Source: Alentia gelatinosa (lineage: Eukaryota > Annelida > Polychaeta > Phyllodocida > Polynoidae). Taken from it: 64,000 bases of DNA. The stretch lies in the NCBI GenBank assembly GCA_950022655.1, contig OX465582.1, positions 87,917,801 to 87,981,800 on the forward strand. The letters run 5' to 3'. The position numbers and the translations under genes were made by a program. The notes beneath the pieces were generated by a model. It did not search any database. It saw only the letters and a program-made list of their open reading frames with translations, and was not told the DNA's origin. How positions within the stretch are numbered: position 1 is the stretch's first letter; each line of letters opens with the position of its first letter. Positions 31,601 through 36,312 of this stretch are shown one piece after another.

Positions 31601-33283
31601 GCAGTAGATTTATTGATCACACATGTCCCGATGCCGTAGGCAGAGGGATGTATGTGATCAATAATTTTACCAAGTATTTTGATGTATGAAGACAGCCTGT
31701 TTTTGTATTATTGTATACCTAAAAATGGCGAAATTTTACCTGGTCACGTGATCACATACCCCGTACGTCACAGTGTGGCGTACGGGTATAAATACGCCAT
31801 GGGTAGGGGCAGGCAGTATACATAGTTCATACAGCCACAGGTATATACTAATATGTGGTACAGGTCAATTAGGAGAGGGACAGATTGTATCGAGGTAACC
31901 TATGAAAGATTAGGGTCTGTGCTCAGATCCCATCGAGTTTGAATCGCATATAATTCACAAGGCAAAGACGCTCGAATTATGTCGCGATACAAATGAGATA
32001 GGGTTGAGCTCTGACCGTAAACTTGAATAGGTTTCTGAATTTATCTCACCCTTCACATTGACGAACGGGCTAAAATATTTGACATAATCCCCCAGTGAGT
32101 ATTCTTTTCAAAATAATCAATGGGCTTTCGATACAAGGCCCAATGTTAACTCTATGGGGAAAAATATACCTAGGGTGAGATAAAGGGACAGGTTGTACCT
32201 GTGATGGTCCCTTTGGGTGTCCACTTCTCGTGGGTCTGGTGGTCTCGGGGATGTGTCTTGTTTCATTTTTTGCTCATTTTCTTTCTTCTGTTCTTCTGTC
32301 TCTTCGGGTTTCTTCTTCATCATTACTTACTTTTGTTTCTTTCTTCTCTGGGGTGTTGCTTATAGATATTTTCAGGGTTGTTGTATTTTCTTACTTCTCA
32401 CTGTTGTGTCGTACTTCAATCGGGGTGATGTTTGTTAGAGAATAATTAGGATTATAGTATGCAGTATGAATATCCACATAACTGTTATGGGGCCATCCAT
32501 AAAGTATGAATACAGATTCTGAAATCATTGACCTCCTGCCCACCCCGCTCCGAATCTTGTAAATACAAAGATTTTTTACCCCCCTACTTGCTTGCATACA
32601 TACTTTATGGATGGCCCTTATGGGTATCTATGGAATTGTTAAGTTACCTGAAAATGTATCTGATCATAAACACACAATAATGCCTATAAGTAAGCATGTA
32701 TTCATGCTTTACTCTGGACGACATAATGTATTATACACGAAAAGTGGAAGAAGACAACGACACAAGTCCCTCCCCCTGCCAACAAAGAGCATTGTATCTA
32801 CAGTAAAGTTCAGACATTTCAGATTTAAATGTTTCCATTGAAATTCATGTTTTCATTTTCAGAATAAAAAAATATTCCGTGTGTAATATTGATATACCAA
32901 CTGCTAGATTACCCAATTCAACCACACTGAACCTCCTCACTGACCCATGTAAAAACTTGAGCTTTCCCCTTATTCCCAACTATAATGTGTAAACCCTGTA
33001 TTGCAATAACAAATATGTCAAAGTTGACCCCAACTGGCAACTCTGTTTATTACAGGTACATGAAACAGAATTGGGCTGGTCTCTGGGCTTCATGCTTAAT
33101 GTCAGTAATATCATCCCGGCAGAGCAGCCGGTACCCACGGTCAGTACGCCGGTCTTCATCATCCTCGTCTTCATCTTTGCGAGCTTCATCGCCCTCGCCG
33201 TTGCCTTCGCCATCTACGCCATGTCACTGAACAAAACCGCCTCCCTCAAATACGAGAAGCTCACCACCTACGGCTCGGTATGA
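6076..33283 (+). CDS. ENTPD-like: ENTPD (CD39-like) ecto-nucleoside triphosphate diphosphohydrolase, 11 exons
   Basis: Coding exons: 6076-6280, 16802-16932, 18117-18234, 20967-21117, 23081-23252, 24646-24882, 26759-26893, 27964-28110, 29137-29247, 30612-30731, 33056-33283. All junctions are GT-AG and keep one frame, giving about 584 aa. The apyrase conserved regions appear in order: DAGSSHS (ACR1), LGATAGMRLLE (ACR2), DEGAFGWITVNYLL with the likely catalytic Glu (ACR3), DLGGASTQ (ACR4) and FSGFYY (ACR5). A membrane segment follows the N-terminal tail and a second lies near the C-terminus, as in cell-surface ENTPD1/2/3/8. Several N-glycosylation sequons (NKT, NFT, NAT, NLS, NVS) and paired cysteines fit an extracellular catalytic domain. 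The family hydrolyses extracellular NTPs and NDPs to NMP using divalent cations. Without the N-terminal extension the length (about 515 aa) matches family members of about 500 aa. The vertebrate orthologue cannot be assigned. Exon 1 assignment is less certain than exons 2-11. Confidence 0.93.
6338..6510 (-). repeat. foldback element type D, partial
   Basis: Contains CATAGGCTTAGCGTTGGGA, CTCAACAGGCTTGTGAGTAC and the cap ATTCACTCGGCTATCGCC. It matches the 55008-55285 copy. Another D-type fragment (GGGGACACAGACCAAACACC) lies at about 6830-6875. Confidence 0.7.
6947..7222. mobile_element. two SINE fragments in opposite orientation
   Basis: 6947-7120 is the minus-strand SINE body and tail (GGTCCTTACCAGACTTTCTC). 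7121-7222 is a plus-strand tail fragment ending ACTACCCAAACAAACAAAGC. No tRNA head remains. Confidence 0.8.
7320..7680 (+). repeat. segmental duplication unit 1
   Basis: Matches 8808-9115 in order: GTAAAAGTTGGAGACAGG, then TATTCTTCTTTGGTC, then GTTATGTCAAGTCCTGTTCG and AATGCCTCT. It includes a 14-base C run at 7437 that copy 2 lacks. Confidence 0.85.
8237..8612 (+). mobile_element. SINE next to a GATGGCAGTTTTCC element fragment
   Basis: 8325-8612 is a full SINE with A box GTTAGCTCAGTGATTA, B box GGTTCGAGTCC and tail AACAAACAAAC. 8237-8324 is the left part of the CAGGGATGCCAG element (GAGATGGCAGTTTTCCTC). Confidence 0.85.
8672..8793 (+). mobile_element. SINE 3' fragment
   Basis: Body end and tail: CATCTCATAGATTCGATCAC, GAGAAAGTCTGGTAAG, ending in AAC-rich tail. 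It directly precedes duplication unit 2. Confidence 0.8.
8808..9115 (+). repeat. segmental duplication unit 2
   Basis: Second copy of 7320-7680 in the same orientation about 1.45 kb downstream. Each copy is preceded by a SINE tail, so the duplicated block probably included it. Confidence 0.85.
9117..9366 (+). mobile_element. CAGGGATGCCAG-type MITE
   Basis: Begins CAGAGATGCCAGTTTTCC and ends CCAACTGACATCCCTG, an imperfect terminal inverted repeat shared with copies at 14847, 32801, 35230 and 40800. Confidence 0.75.
9778..10078 (-). repeat. foldback element type A
   Basis: Reverse orientation: TAATCTCACCCCTG, CATAGACCTAACATTGGGA, then the long hairpin around TTCACAATACTTTACC. It ends at the ATAGATTTCCTCTAT arm. 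Confidence 0.85.
10080..10275. repeat. 33-bp minisatellite, about six units
   Basis: Units of GGGTCAAGGTCCTACTGAC plus GGGGATGGGTCAGT. 33 is divisible by 3, so it yields a repetitive 11-residue reading frame with no gene context. It is flanked by foldbacks on both sides. Confidence 0.93.
10276..10568 (+). repeat. foldback element type B
   Basis: AAGAAGAAACCAACAAG start, cap GAGGCGACAGCCGAGTGAAT, module TTATCTCACCCTTG ... GGGGTGAGATAAA, with GTTAAGCCTATGG in the core. The first hairpin has the arms GTCGTTCTCCA...TGGAGAACGAC. Confidence 0.92.
11137..11455 (+). repeat. foldback element, variant F
   Basis: First hairpin has arms AAGATCGCGTATTA... around the cap GCGAGGCGAAACCGAGAGC. The second module runs TTATCCTACCCC to GGGGTAGGATAAA with core CCAATGTTAAGCCTATGGAG. 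It has the same layout as types A-E but unrelated arms. Confidence 0.85.
11650..12103 (-). mobile_element. long SINE with 5' leader, minus strand
   Basis: A minus-strand SINE whose tRNA-like head (GAGCTAATTCCCCACC side) continues into a leader of about 110 bases ending CCACCCCAGCAGACC. The same leader precedes the 22527-22944 copy. ATAGTGC on both sides may be the target duplication. Confidence 0.85.
12353..13113 (-). repeat. foldback type B split by a TTGTCG-rich element
   Basis: TTATCTCAGCCCTGG...TGTCCC is the left end (to 12386). AGGCTGAACATTGGGATC resumes at 12847, with cap and right end to 13113. Intact type B copies (38409, 43649) are continuous across this point. Confidence 0.85.
12387..12840. 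mobile_element. TTGTCG-rich inverted-repeat element, nested
   Basis: Ends pair as CACCAACCACGACAA with TTGTCGTGGTTGGTGG. The interior repeats CTTGTCG and CGACAAG more than a dozen times in both orientations. TGTCCC occurs on both sides (12381 and 12836). No coding gene. Confidence 0.85.
13416..13780 (+). repeat. dispersed repeat, copy 1
   Basis: Matches 62385-62680 in the same orientation. Shared blocks include AAAGGAGCAGGGTGCCAGTG, TTGCAGAAATGGCA and GTTGACTGG. No protein is recognised. Confidence 0.85.
13781..14458. other. intron 1 segment, no exon seen
   Basis: Lies between ENTPD exons 1 and 2. A frame of 89 codons at 13914-14183 has no splice signals or domain that I recognise. 14270-14330 resembles the middle of the CAGGGATGCCAG element. 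Confidence 0.4.
14459..14760 (+). mobile_element. tRNA-derived SINE
   Basis: GGGGAGTTAGCTCAGTGG head, B box GGGTTCGAGTCCC, body, and tail CCAAACAAACAAA. Nearly full length, with a short deletion after the B box. Confidence 0.92.
14847..15367 (+). mobile_element. CAGGGATGGCAG-type MITE, longer copy
   Basis: Starts CAGGGATGGCAGTTT and ends CAGCTGATATCCCTG. Its right half (from about 15180) aligns with 40870-41340, including CTCAGTCTCTCTGCGGCAGT. Confidence 0.75.
15690..16015 (+). repeat. foldback element, ACAATATTGACTGG family
   Basis: Starts ACAATATTGACTGGTTTC with an inner hairpin (GGAGTTGACGCG...GTCAACTCC), then GGCATGTCAATATCAGT and a block of TCCGTATGCGCCACCCGG, ending at ...GGTGGATAATG. 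Relatives lie at 51979 and 57430-58740. Confidence 0.8.
16145..16185. repeat. AT dinucleotide microsatellite
   Basis: ATATATAT tract with one GC interruption. A longer one lies at 19650-19696. Confidence 0.9.
16230..16525 (+). repeat. foldback element type A
   Basis: GAGGAAACCTATGAAAG arm, cap ACAAGGCGATGC, then TTATCTCACCCTTC ... GGGGGTGAGAT. It ends about 275 bases before exon 2. Confidence 0.9.
16575..16612 (+). pseudogene. decayed copy of the exon 2 acceptor and exon start
   Basis: TTTGTGTTAAAGTTCAGTCGG at about 16580 matches TTTGTGTTACAGTTCAGTCGG at 16790. The CAG acceptor has become AAG, and the following GGGGGCGGTGGTTGG resembles GAGCGGTGGCTGG. Similarity fades after about 40 bases. 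Confidence 0.6.
16802..16932 (+). CDS. ENTPD-like: ENTPD exon 2: N-terminal membrane segment
   Basis: Acceptor TTACAG at 16796-16801, donor GTAAGT at 16933. The exon encodes QSERWLGGCNQWW followed by a hydrophobic helix (about LLGGVALLIGAVGLIAVSLL), then KVNGNTIPTD. It lies just before ACR1, matching the N-terminal anchor of cell-surface ENTPDs. It ends in phase 0. Confidence 0.9.
16969..17372 (+). mobile_element. SINE with internal duplication
   Basis: GGGGAGTTAGCTCAGTGG head 37 bases after the exon 2 donor. The segment CTCCTTCACCCCCAGCAG through CTTCTCATACCATGTCT occurs twice (about 85 bases). The tail is AAATAAACAAACAAA. Confidence 0.9.
17454..17998. mobile_element. TTAA-flanked MITE, copy 1
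   Basis: Inverted ends AGGCATATC and GATATGCCT next to TTAA on both sides. It matches 46344-46858 over its length (GGAACACATATCTA, CATTTCCTATGTAAAT, TTATTCAAAAATCAC). There is no transposase. A short extra end (GTAGGATATGCCCTTAA) follows at about 18020. Confidence 0.85.
18117..18234 (+). CDS. ENTPD-like: ENTPD exon 3: ACR1
   Basis: Acceptor CTCTTTCAG, donor GTGAGA at 18235. It starts YGVVIDAGSSHSQVFVYKW. DAGSSHS is the ACR1 phosphate-binding motif; the last residue is Ser where Thr is commoner. It ends in phase 1. Confidence 0.95.
18331..18430. mobile_element. partial GGGGCCATC foldback MITE
   Basis: GGGGCCATCAAGAAAGTACA and the inner motif TTCTTTGTTCTATTGCATAC. The right end is missing. 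Confidence 0.7.
18645..18780 (+). repeat. dispersed repeat, copy 1
   Basis: GGTTTGCTGTGAATGCGGTC and GGGACAACTCCA also occur at 63492-63600 with the same order and spacing. Confidence 0.8.
18781..20047. other. ENTPD intron 3 filler
   Basis: AT-rich. Includes the AT/GTAT microsatellite at 19650-19696 and a homopyrimidine stretch at 19258-19290. No exon was seen. Confidence 0.5.
20048..20340 (+). repeat. foldback element type E
   Basis: Hairpin around the cap GAAGCAGAGCTGAGTGATA with arms ending in TTGTTTAT..GCATGT, then TTATCCTACCCC ... GGGGTACGATAAA with core CATGTTAAGTCTATGGAG and GTGGCATA repeats. Confidence 0.85.
20399..20652. mobile_element. MITE with CTGATTCCACCGACAC ends
   Basis: CTGATTCCACCGACAC at the left pairs with GTGTCGGTTGAATCAG at the right (254 bases). 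The interior has CGACAAATC-like repeats and no coding potential. Confidence 0.75.
20967..21117 (+). CDS. ENTPD-like: ENTPD exon 4: ACR2
   Basis: Acceptor TCTTCTGCAG, donor GTAAGT at 21118. Begins by completing a Gly codon, then GGISSYAADPAKAG, and ends LFLGATAGMRLL, the ACR2 motif. GC-rich relative to the intron. It ends in phase 2. Confidence 0.95.
21226..21360. repeat. CACCGCGCGC-type foldback fragment
   Basis: CTTGTTTCTCATCACCGCGC, then GAACCTTGATAGAAAT and TATCAAATTAAAGCTCC. Related pieces lie at 28200-28375, 28455-28600 and 54455-54745. Confidence 0.75.
21440..21520. mobile_element. pogo-like MITE fragment
   Basis: GTGGACACCCTCCATTCTGG and CAAAGTGTCTGCTTATG match the interior of 2699-2965. 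The ends are lost. Confidence 0.7.
21545..22062. repeat. foldback element with perfect terminal hairpin
   Basis: GTATTGGTATTAAATATATACC and related motifs recur at 55510-55915 in the other orientation. The right end is a perfect hairpin: 19-base arms (AAAAATATTCCACGAGCTC) around GCA at 22022-22062. Confidence 0.75.
22065..22185. repeat. foldback type D fragment
   Basis: Cap ATTCACTCGGATATTGCCTC and GGGGACACAGACCGAACACTC match 25684-25810 and 55008-55285. Confidence 0.75.
22266..22990 (-). repeat. foldback type C split by a long SINE
   Basis: TTATCTCACCCAG, CATAGGCTTAACGTTCGGA, GGGGTGAGATAAA, then half the second hairpin to about 22526. The other half resumes at 22945 (GACCAAGATATTTTCATCTC). 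Copies at 25398, 29309 and 49175 are continuous. Confidence 0.88.
22527..22944 (+). mobile_element. long SINE with 5' leader and target duplication
   Basis: A leader of about 110 bases (from GTTTGCTGGGGTGGACAGC) precedes the tRNA-like head and the usual body and AAACAAAC tail. GGTGCAGTATG on the left and GGTGGAGTATG on the right look like a target-site duplication, so the leader moved as part of the element. Confidence 0.85.
23081..23252 (+). CDS. ENTPD-like: ENTPD exon 5: ACR3, catalytic glutamate
   Basis: Acceptor CCCCATATAG, donor GTATGT at 23253. Encodes AANKTQSDAIMKS through STYPFVFSEPE to GKDEGAFGWITVNYLLEKF. The Glu of DEGAFGW corresponds to the catalytic base in the family. NKT is a glycosylation sequon. 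Confidence 0.95.
23253..24019. other. ENTPD intron 5, unclassified
   Basis: 23290-23600 carries several short motifs in both orientations (GCTACAATG, CATTGTAGC-like) and may be another decayed inverted-repeat element. No exon was seen. Confidence 0.4.
24020..24300 (-). repeat. foldback element type E
   Basis: TTATCCTACCGC, CATAGACTTAACATGG, GGGTAGGATAAAAT, then a hairpin around CACTCAGCTCCGCTTTGTGG. It matches 35966-36245 closely. Confidence 0.88.
24646..24882 (+). CDS. ENTPD-like: ENTPD exon 6: ACR4
   Basis: Acceptor CCACCTACAG, donor GTTAGT at 24883. Encodes SNMLKYLFSG, then VVGALDLGGASTQLTF (ACR4), then YNIYSHSYLCYGLNEMRRR, typical of the family. A type A foldback begins about 14 bases after the donor. 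Confidence 0.95.
24897..25178 (+). repeat. foldback type A (first of a four-subfamily tandem)
   Basis: TAGAGGAAACCTATGAAAG, cap ACAAGGCGAAGCC, ends GAGGTGAAATAAT. The first half of the TTATCTCACCC end is deleted. It starts 14 bases after the ENTPD exon 6 donor. Confidence 0.9.
25186..25396 (+). repeat. foldback type B, internally deleted (second in tandem)
   Basis: CAAGTTTTGGTCAAAGTTGTC, then directly GAGTTGCTTTCTG, TTATCTCACCCTTG and a GGGGGGAGATAAA end. The first hairpin's cap and second arm are missing. Confidence 0.88.
25398..25683 (+). repeat. foldback type C (third in tandem)
   Basis: CTTGGTCCATACTCAAGCGAG arm, cap AAAGCTGAGTGAATTAC, TTATCTCACCCC ... GGGGTGAGATAAT, core GAACGTTAAGCCTATGG. 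Confidence 0.9.
25684..25810 (+). repeat. foldback type D, first hairpin only (fourth in tandem)
   Basis: AGTGTTTGGTCTGTGTCCCC arm and cap GAGGCAATAGCCGAGTGAAT. The TTATC module is missing on the right. Confidence 0.85.
26050..26295. repeat. GC-rich GCCGGC-repeat segment
   Basis: An island of GC-rich DNA with GGGCCGGC and GCCGGCC motifs in both orientations, inside an AT-rich intron. Similar in composition to 44770-45820, but not clearly the same element. Confidence 0.6.
26296..26640. other. ENTPD intron 6, unclassified
   Basis: AT-rich DNA ahead of exon 7. Nothing recognised. Confidence 0.5.
26759..26893 (+). CDS. ENTPD-like: ENTPD exon 7
   Basis: Acceptor CTTTTCCAG, donor GTATGT at 26894. 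45 codons with DPCRPKGYNFTLPFSEVF and a Cys in EVPCTKS, matching the cysteine-containing loop after ACR4. NFT is a sequon. Confidence 0.9.
26985..27340. repeat. foldback, GATGCC cap family
   Basis: AACAGAAAACGTAGTTACTG pairs with the right arm CAGTCACTATGTTTTCTT. An inner cap resembles CGTTGTATGCGGAGGGAGG. The downstream part (CCCCTAGCAGCAAGTAGTTA) matches 61640-61960. Confidence 0.8.
27367..27387. repeat. poly-G run
   Basis: Uninterrupted G run of about 17 bases. Others occur at 7988 and 60107. No function is inferred. Confidence 0.9.
27424..27572. repeat. foldback type B fragment
   Basis: TTTTGGTCAAAGTTGTCGTTC to GGAGAACGACAACTTGACC; first hairpin only. Confidence 0.8.
27688..27940 (+). 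mobile_element. SINE, truncated head
   Basis: Starts after the A box; B box TGTTCGAGTCCC, full body, tail CTCAAACAACC. It ends about 24 bases before exon 8. Confidence 0.85.
27964..28110 (+). CDS. ENTPD-like: ENTPD exon 8
   Basis: Acceptor TATTTTTCAG, donor GTAAGT at 28111. 49 codons including TFVGTSNATECLTDVK and CENEPCSFNGVHQPSV, the cysteine-paired segment (C..C with CSFNGV) conserved before ACR5. NTS, NAT and NFT are sequons. Confidence 0.92.
28200..28600. repeat. inverted pair of CACCGCGCGC-type pieces with pogo-like end
   Basis: 28200-28375 (GCCACTAAAAAAACACC...) and 28455-28600 (...AACAAGTTGTTTTTTTTGAG) face each other. Between them lies GCTTACGCAGGGTTTTACTG, the right end of the pogo-like MITE. 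Confidence 0.75.
28898..29062. mobile_element. GGGGCCATC foldback MITE
   Basis: Ends GGGGCCATTCATAAAGTATG and CATACTTTATGGATGGCCCC. The interior CGCAATAAAACAAAGAAGG is shared with 37133-37284. Poly-C blocks on both sides of the centre. Confidence 0.9.
29137..29247 (+). CDS. ENTPD-like: ENTPD exon 9: ACR5
   Basis: Acceptor TTTGCTAG, donor GTTGGT at 29248. Begins AFSGFYYTVSYFNLSG, the ACR5 region, and ends YQEFCDKSWSE. It is in phase on both sides. Confidence 0.93.
29309..29620 (-). repeat. foldback element type C
   Basis: TTATCTCACCCCAGC, CGTTAGGAACTCATAC, GGGGTGAGATAAAAT, then hairpin with cap TTCACTCAGCTTTGCTTCG and right arm TTATTTTCATCTTGTGAG. It begins about 60 bases after the exon 9 donor. 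Confidence 0.88.
29821..30048. mobile_element. MITE with perfect 20-bp inverted ends
   Basis: ATCATGAATAATTATACCCC at the left is the exact reverse complement of the right end. The 228-base element has a GC-rich interior (GGGCCGCGTCTGGCGCCG), no gene, and lies in ENTPD intron 9. Confidence 0.85.
30049..30611. other. ENTPD intron 9, no feature
   Basis: AT-rich with A-runs near 30390-30420. Nothing recognised. Confidence 0.5.
30612..30731 (+). CDS. ENTPD-like: ENTPD exon 10
   Basis: Acceptor CTCTTTTTTAG, donor GTAAGT at 30732. 40 codons, IPHDVLASKICLEAMYIDTL to SWHSINFREK. Family members have a similar C-x(n)-Y-I-x-x-L-L segment before the final membrane anchor. Confidence 0.9.
30732..31544. 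other. ENTPD intron 10, no feature
   Basis: AT-rich intron sequence. No recognised repeat or exon. Confidence 0.5.
31545..31690. repeat. foldback, GATGCC cap family
   Basis: Arms TTTATTGATCACA... and ...TGTGATCAATAATTTTACC around the cap CCCGATGCCGTAGGCAGAGG. The outer arm TCTTCGTACGTCAAAAAT pairs with the GATGTATGAAGACAG side. Confidence 0.85.
31890..32185 (+). repeat. foldback element type A
   Basis: CGAGGTAACCTATGAAAG arm, cap ACAAGGCAAAGACGC, TTATCTCACCCTTC ... GGGTGAGATAAAG. The arms are more diverged than in the 36 kb copy. Confidence 0.88.
32490..32622. mobile_element. GGGGCCATC foldback MITE
   Basis: GGGGCCATCCATAAAGTATG left and CATACTTTATGGATGGCCC right. The interior is shortened. 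Confidence 0.88.
32801..33050 (+). mobile_element. CAGGGATGCCAG-type MITE next to exon 11
   Basis: Aligns with 35230-35495: GTTTCCATTGAAATTCATG, TACCAACTGCTA, CTGACCCATGTAAAAACTTG. It ends GACCCCAACTGGCAACTCTG at 33045, ten bases before exon 11. Confidence 0.85.
33056..33283 (+). CDS. ENTPD-like: ENTPD exon 11: C-terminal membrane anchor and stop
   Basis: Acceptor TTTATTACAG. Encodes VHETELGWSLGFMLNVSNII, the conserved GWSLG..LN.TN-like region, then a hydrophobic helix (about VFIILVFIFASFIALAVAFA) and a short cytosolic tail ending LTTYGSV, then TGA at 33281-33283. The acceptor lies a few bases downstream of the end of a dispersed MITE. Confidence 0.95.
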   Translation, partial: VHETELGWSLGFMLNVSNIIPAEQPVPTVSTPVFIILVFIFASFIALAVAFAIYAMSLNKTASLKYEKLTTYGSV

Positions 33284-33332
33284 TCACCGGGGCTCTCTAC
33301 CTCCACCCTCTCCATTTAATCAGTTTTTCAGA

Positions 33333-33338
33333 AATAAA
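33333..33338 (+). other. candidate polyadenylation signal of ENTPD
   Basis: AATAAA about 50 bases after the stop codon. It is the first such hexamer downstream. The use of this site is inferred. Confidence 0.4.
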
Positions 33339-33343
33339 TAAGT

Positions 33344-35229
33344 CTACTTCTTGTTACTGGTCGGTCGGAGGCCAATGGAGATGTAGCTCTCACCGGGTAC
33401 CAGCAGTGGCTTCTTCGTGGTAAAACCACTCGGCAGTGACTCATTAAGTCCCGTTTTTGAGTCCCAAATTCAGGAGGATTTTACAATTTGAGAAGCAAGT
33501 TCGTCGTTCCCCCGCAAAAGCATTATACTCCGTCCGCAACTGAGTAGCTTTTGAAGTCTTGACACATTGGGATTGCGCTACATTTAACCTATAAAATTTC
33601 TGAAAGCAAGATGGATGAAGCGGACTCTGATGGACCGTATATGGATCCATTACAGAAACTTTTCGTAACAAAGTCGAAATGAGCATCTTTTAAAACTCGC
33701 CTTCCCACATGAAGGTGGATGTTGTGGAGGACTACATTGTAGACTTCATTCATGCTCACATATTGAGTGACAAGGCCTCCTATCTGCGGAACCCAATAGA
33801 ATTCATTGGATTCAAAGGCTTGACACAAATGCTCCTTTCGGGTTAACATAGCCGATGTGCCCTTCGGTGCAGGTTAGATGAGAGCATTCACCCTTGACAG
33901 GTCGCGAACTAGACCCAGTTAGAGCCGAACAACTTCAGGTCGAGCACGCTGACATCAACCGACCGAGCCACTCCGAAAGATTACTGAAAGCAAAATGCAA
34001 GTGCAATCAATCTTTCATTCTATGTTTGGGCATACTTATGGAACCAAAATCCGGTATATAATCCCAGATTTTTGTTTTATATCAAAAGAAATAAGGATAT
34101 CTTTGGAGATATTTCCAAATCAACGTTTCAGAGATTGATTTGCCACACATTGACTCACGCCACATATTTTGTGTCCTAGAAGACGACGTTGGGGAATCTT
34201 GTCTGTTCTCAACACTGATACATTCTATTGGAGATTCAAATTGGTTTTGGGCATCGGCTTGCCATAGAGGTGTTATTGTCACGTCCTGATACTCTTTATT
34301 TGAGATTCAAGACATTTTCTTGGAGATTCCATCCACTAGCCTTTCACCCGGGTGTGATTCAGTTGACAGAAGAAGGATATAATGAAAATATGACCCTGAC
34401 ATCTGAAAGTCATCAGTGGGTCGACTCGGCAAATGCGGAATCTGACTTATCCCGACCTAAACAACGATCTAGCTGAAGGTTTTATCGGCAAATTTATCTT
34501 TCTTTGGATCAAGATTGGATGTATATATCAGAGGAATCATTATTAGATTTTGTCACAATTCGGCATTGACATTGCATTGTAGATAATTTCATGGATTATC
34601 TTCCTTCTTCAGGAGTGTTGTGGTTTCATTAGATGACCTTCAGCTTCTTTGACTACGCCCATTGGAGGGAGCATAGATCGGCATGAAACTTAGGACGATA
34701 CGCTCAAGTTTAATGCAGGCTCATTTGTTCAGAAGAAGCTTATGCCATGGATACTTGGAGCAATCTGGAATTTTCAAACGGAGTCTTCATACTGGTACCC
34801 GACCTTTTTAAACATTTCAGAGCTCAGCTTAGGCCTATGAAGGCTTAACCCTGTGGCCATCTTGATTTGCATTGGATTAATGCACTTATATTGGGCCGAA
34901 TTACTCAAATTTTCAATTTGAAGTCCAAGCAACTAGTATTTAGAGGGCTTTTACGCAAAACAGGCGATTCCTAGTCACCATTCCTGGTTATTGATTTGAA
35001 ATGCTTATGAAATTTTACACTGTCAATGATGATTATTATGAATAACCTCAAATGAGTGATGAGAGTTCATTTATCCGTGAATTATGGGCTGGCATCAAGG
35101 TCATGGCTAAATTGGTCAAGTTCCTTCTCTCGTAGCATGGTAAGAGTGATTTGTTAATACCATGGGTACTACAGCCAGAGTGATTGGTTAATATTGTGTG
35201 TACCACGTTGAGCGAGTGATAAGTTTATT
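33344..35229. other. intergenic DNA downstream of ENTPD
   Basis: No exon recognised. Only the 34-base repeat at 34252 stands out. Confidence 0.5.
34252..34285 (+). repeat. 34-base dispersed repeat, copy 2
   Basis: Identical over 34 bases to 2137-2170, 32 kb away. No hairpin or coding sense is evident. Confidence 0.85.
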
Positions 35230-35495
35230 ACATGGATGCCAGTTTTCAATCTTTCCATCAAAATTCATGTTTTCATTTTCAGAATGAATAATATTTTAAT
35301 ATTGACATACCAACTGCTAAATTACCCAATTCAACCACAGCCCATGATCCGCCACTGAACCTCCCCACTGACCCATGTAAAAACTTGAGCTTTCCCTTGA
35401 TTCCCCACTGTAATGCATATGTTATGCGTAAACCCTGTGTTGGAATGAAAAATATTTCAATGTTTTTTTTTCTGGCCCCAACTGGCATCCCTGTT
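35230..35495 (+). mobile_element. CAGGGATGCCAG-type MITE
   Basis: ATGGATGCCAGTTTTC start and CAACTGGCATCCCTG end. Used here as the reference copy for the one at 32801. Confidence 0.85.
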
Positions 35496-35965
35496 TAATA
35501 TTGTGTGTACCACAGTGAGTGAGTAATTGGTTGATAATGTGTGTACTATGGTTAAAGAGTGATTAGTTAATACTATGTGTGGGCTGTTCCACATGACTCC
35601 AATCTGTTGTCGTTGTTTTGGAGTATGTGAGAACATTATAAGCTCACTCTATCATGCTGTCGAATCTGTCTGTTTTTTTCTTATTTTAAATCGCTCACGT
35701 TAGTGCTTGATTTCTTTTATACGTATCGTTCTTGGACAACCTAAGTTTGTCCCATCTCTGTTGTTGCCATATGCGTCTCCGGAAAAGTGTGCAGTGTAAA
35801 TTACTATTAAAATACACATTAAAAGAATATGAGGGAAAAAAGACTGCTGAGAATATAGAGTGTAAGGCACCATATATATATGATACTTGGTGAACATGAC
35901 TAATTAACATGGGGCAAGAAAAATTAACGGTTTTCTATAGGCCCATATCACATGATGTATATGTA

Positions 35966-36245
35966 TTTATCCTACCCCTCATATAAATCCACAGAGACTT
36001 AAAATGGTGTGACTGTATGCAACGGCTGTATCATATAGTATCTTTATGTCATGTGTGACATATGAGGTTAAAAACGTGATGGGGTAGGATAAAATCTGAA
36101 CATCACTCAGTTATATATATTTGTTTACATGGTGTCCGTTGTCTTCCATTACAAATAACACTCAGCTCTGCTTCGTGATATCATTCCGCAAAGACAACTC
36201 GCGCTATATAAACAATCATATGAAATTTTGTGACGCTTCTTGATA
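35966..36245 (-). repeat. foldback element type E
   Basis: TTATCCTACCCC, GACTTAAAATGGTGTGACTG, GGGGTAGGATAAAAT, then hairpin with ACACTCAGCTCTGCTTCGTG. Confidence 0.9.
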
Positions 36246-36312
36246 CTCTGGGCCAATAGGAATACGTGCTAGGGCTAAGAGAGTGGTACATAATCTGTGA
36301 TTTGTTTAGTAC

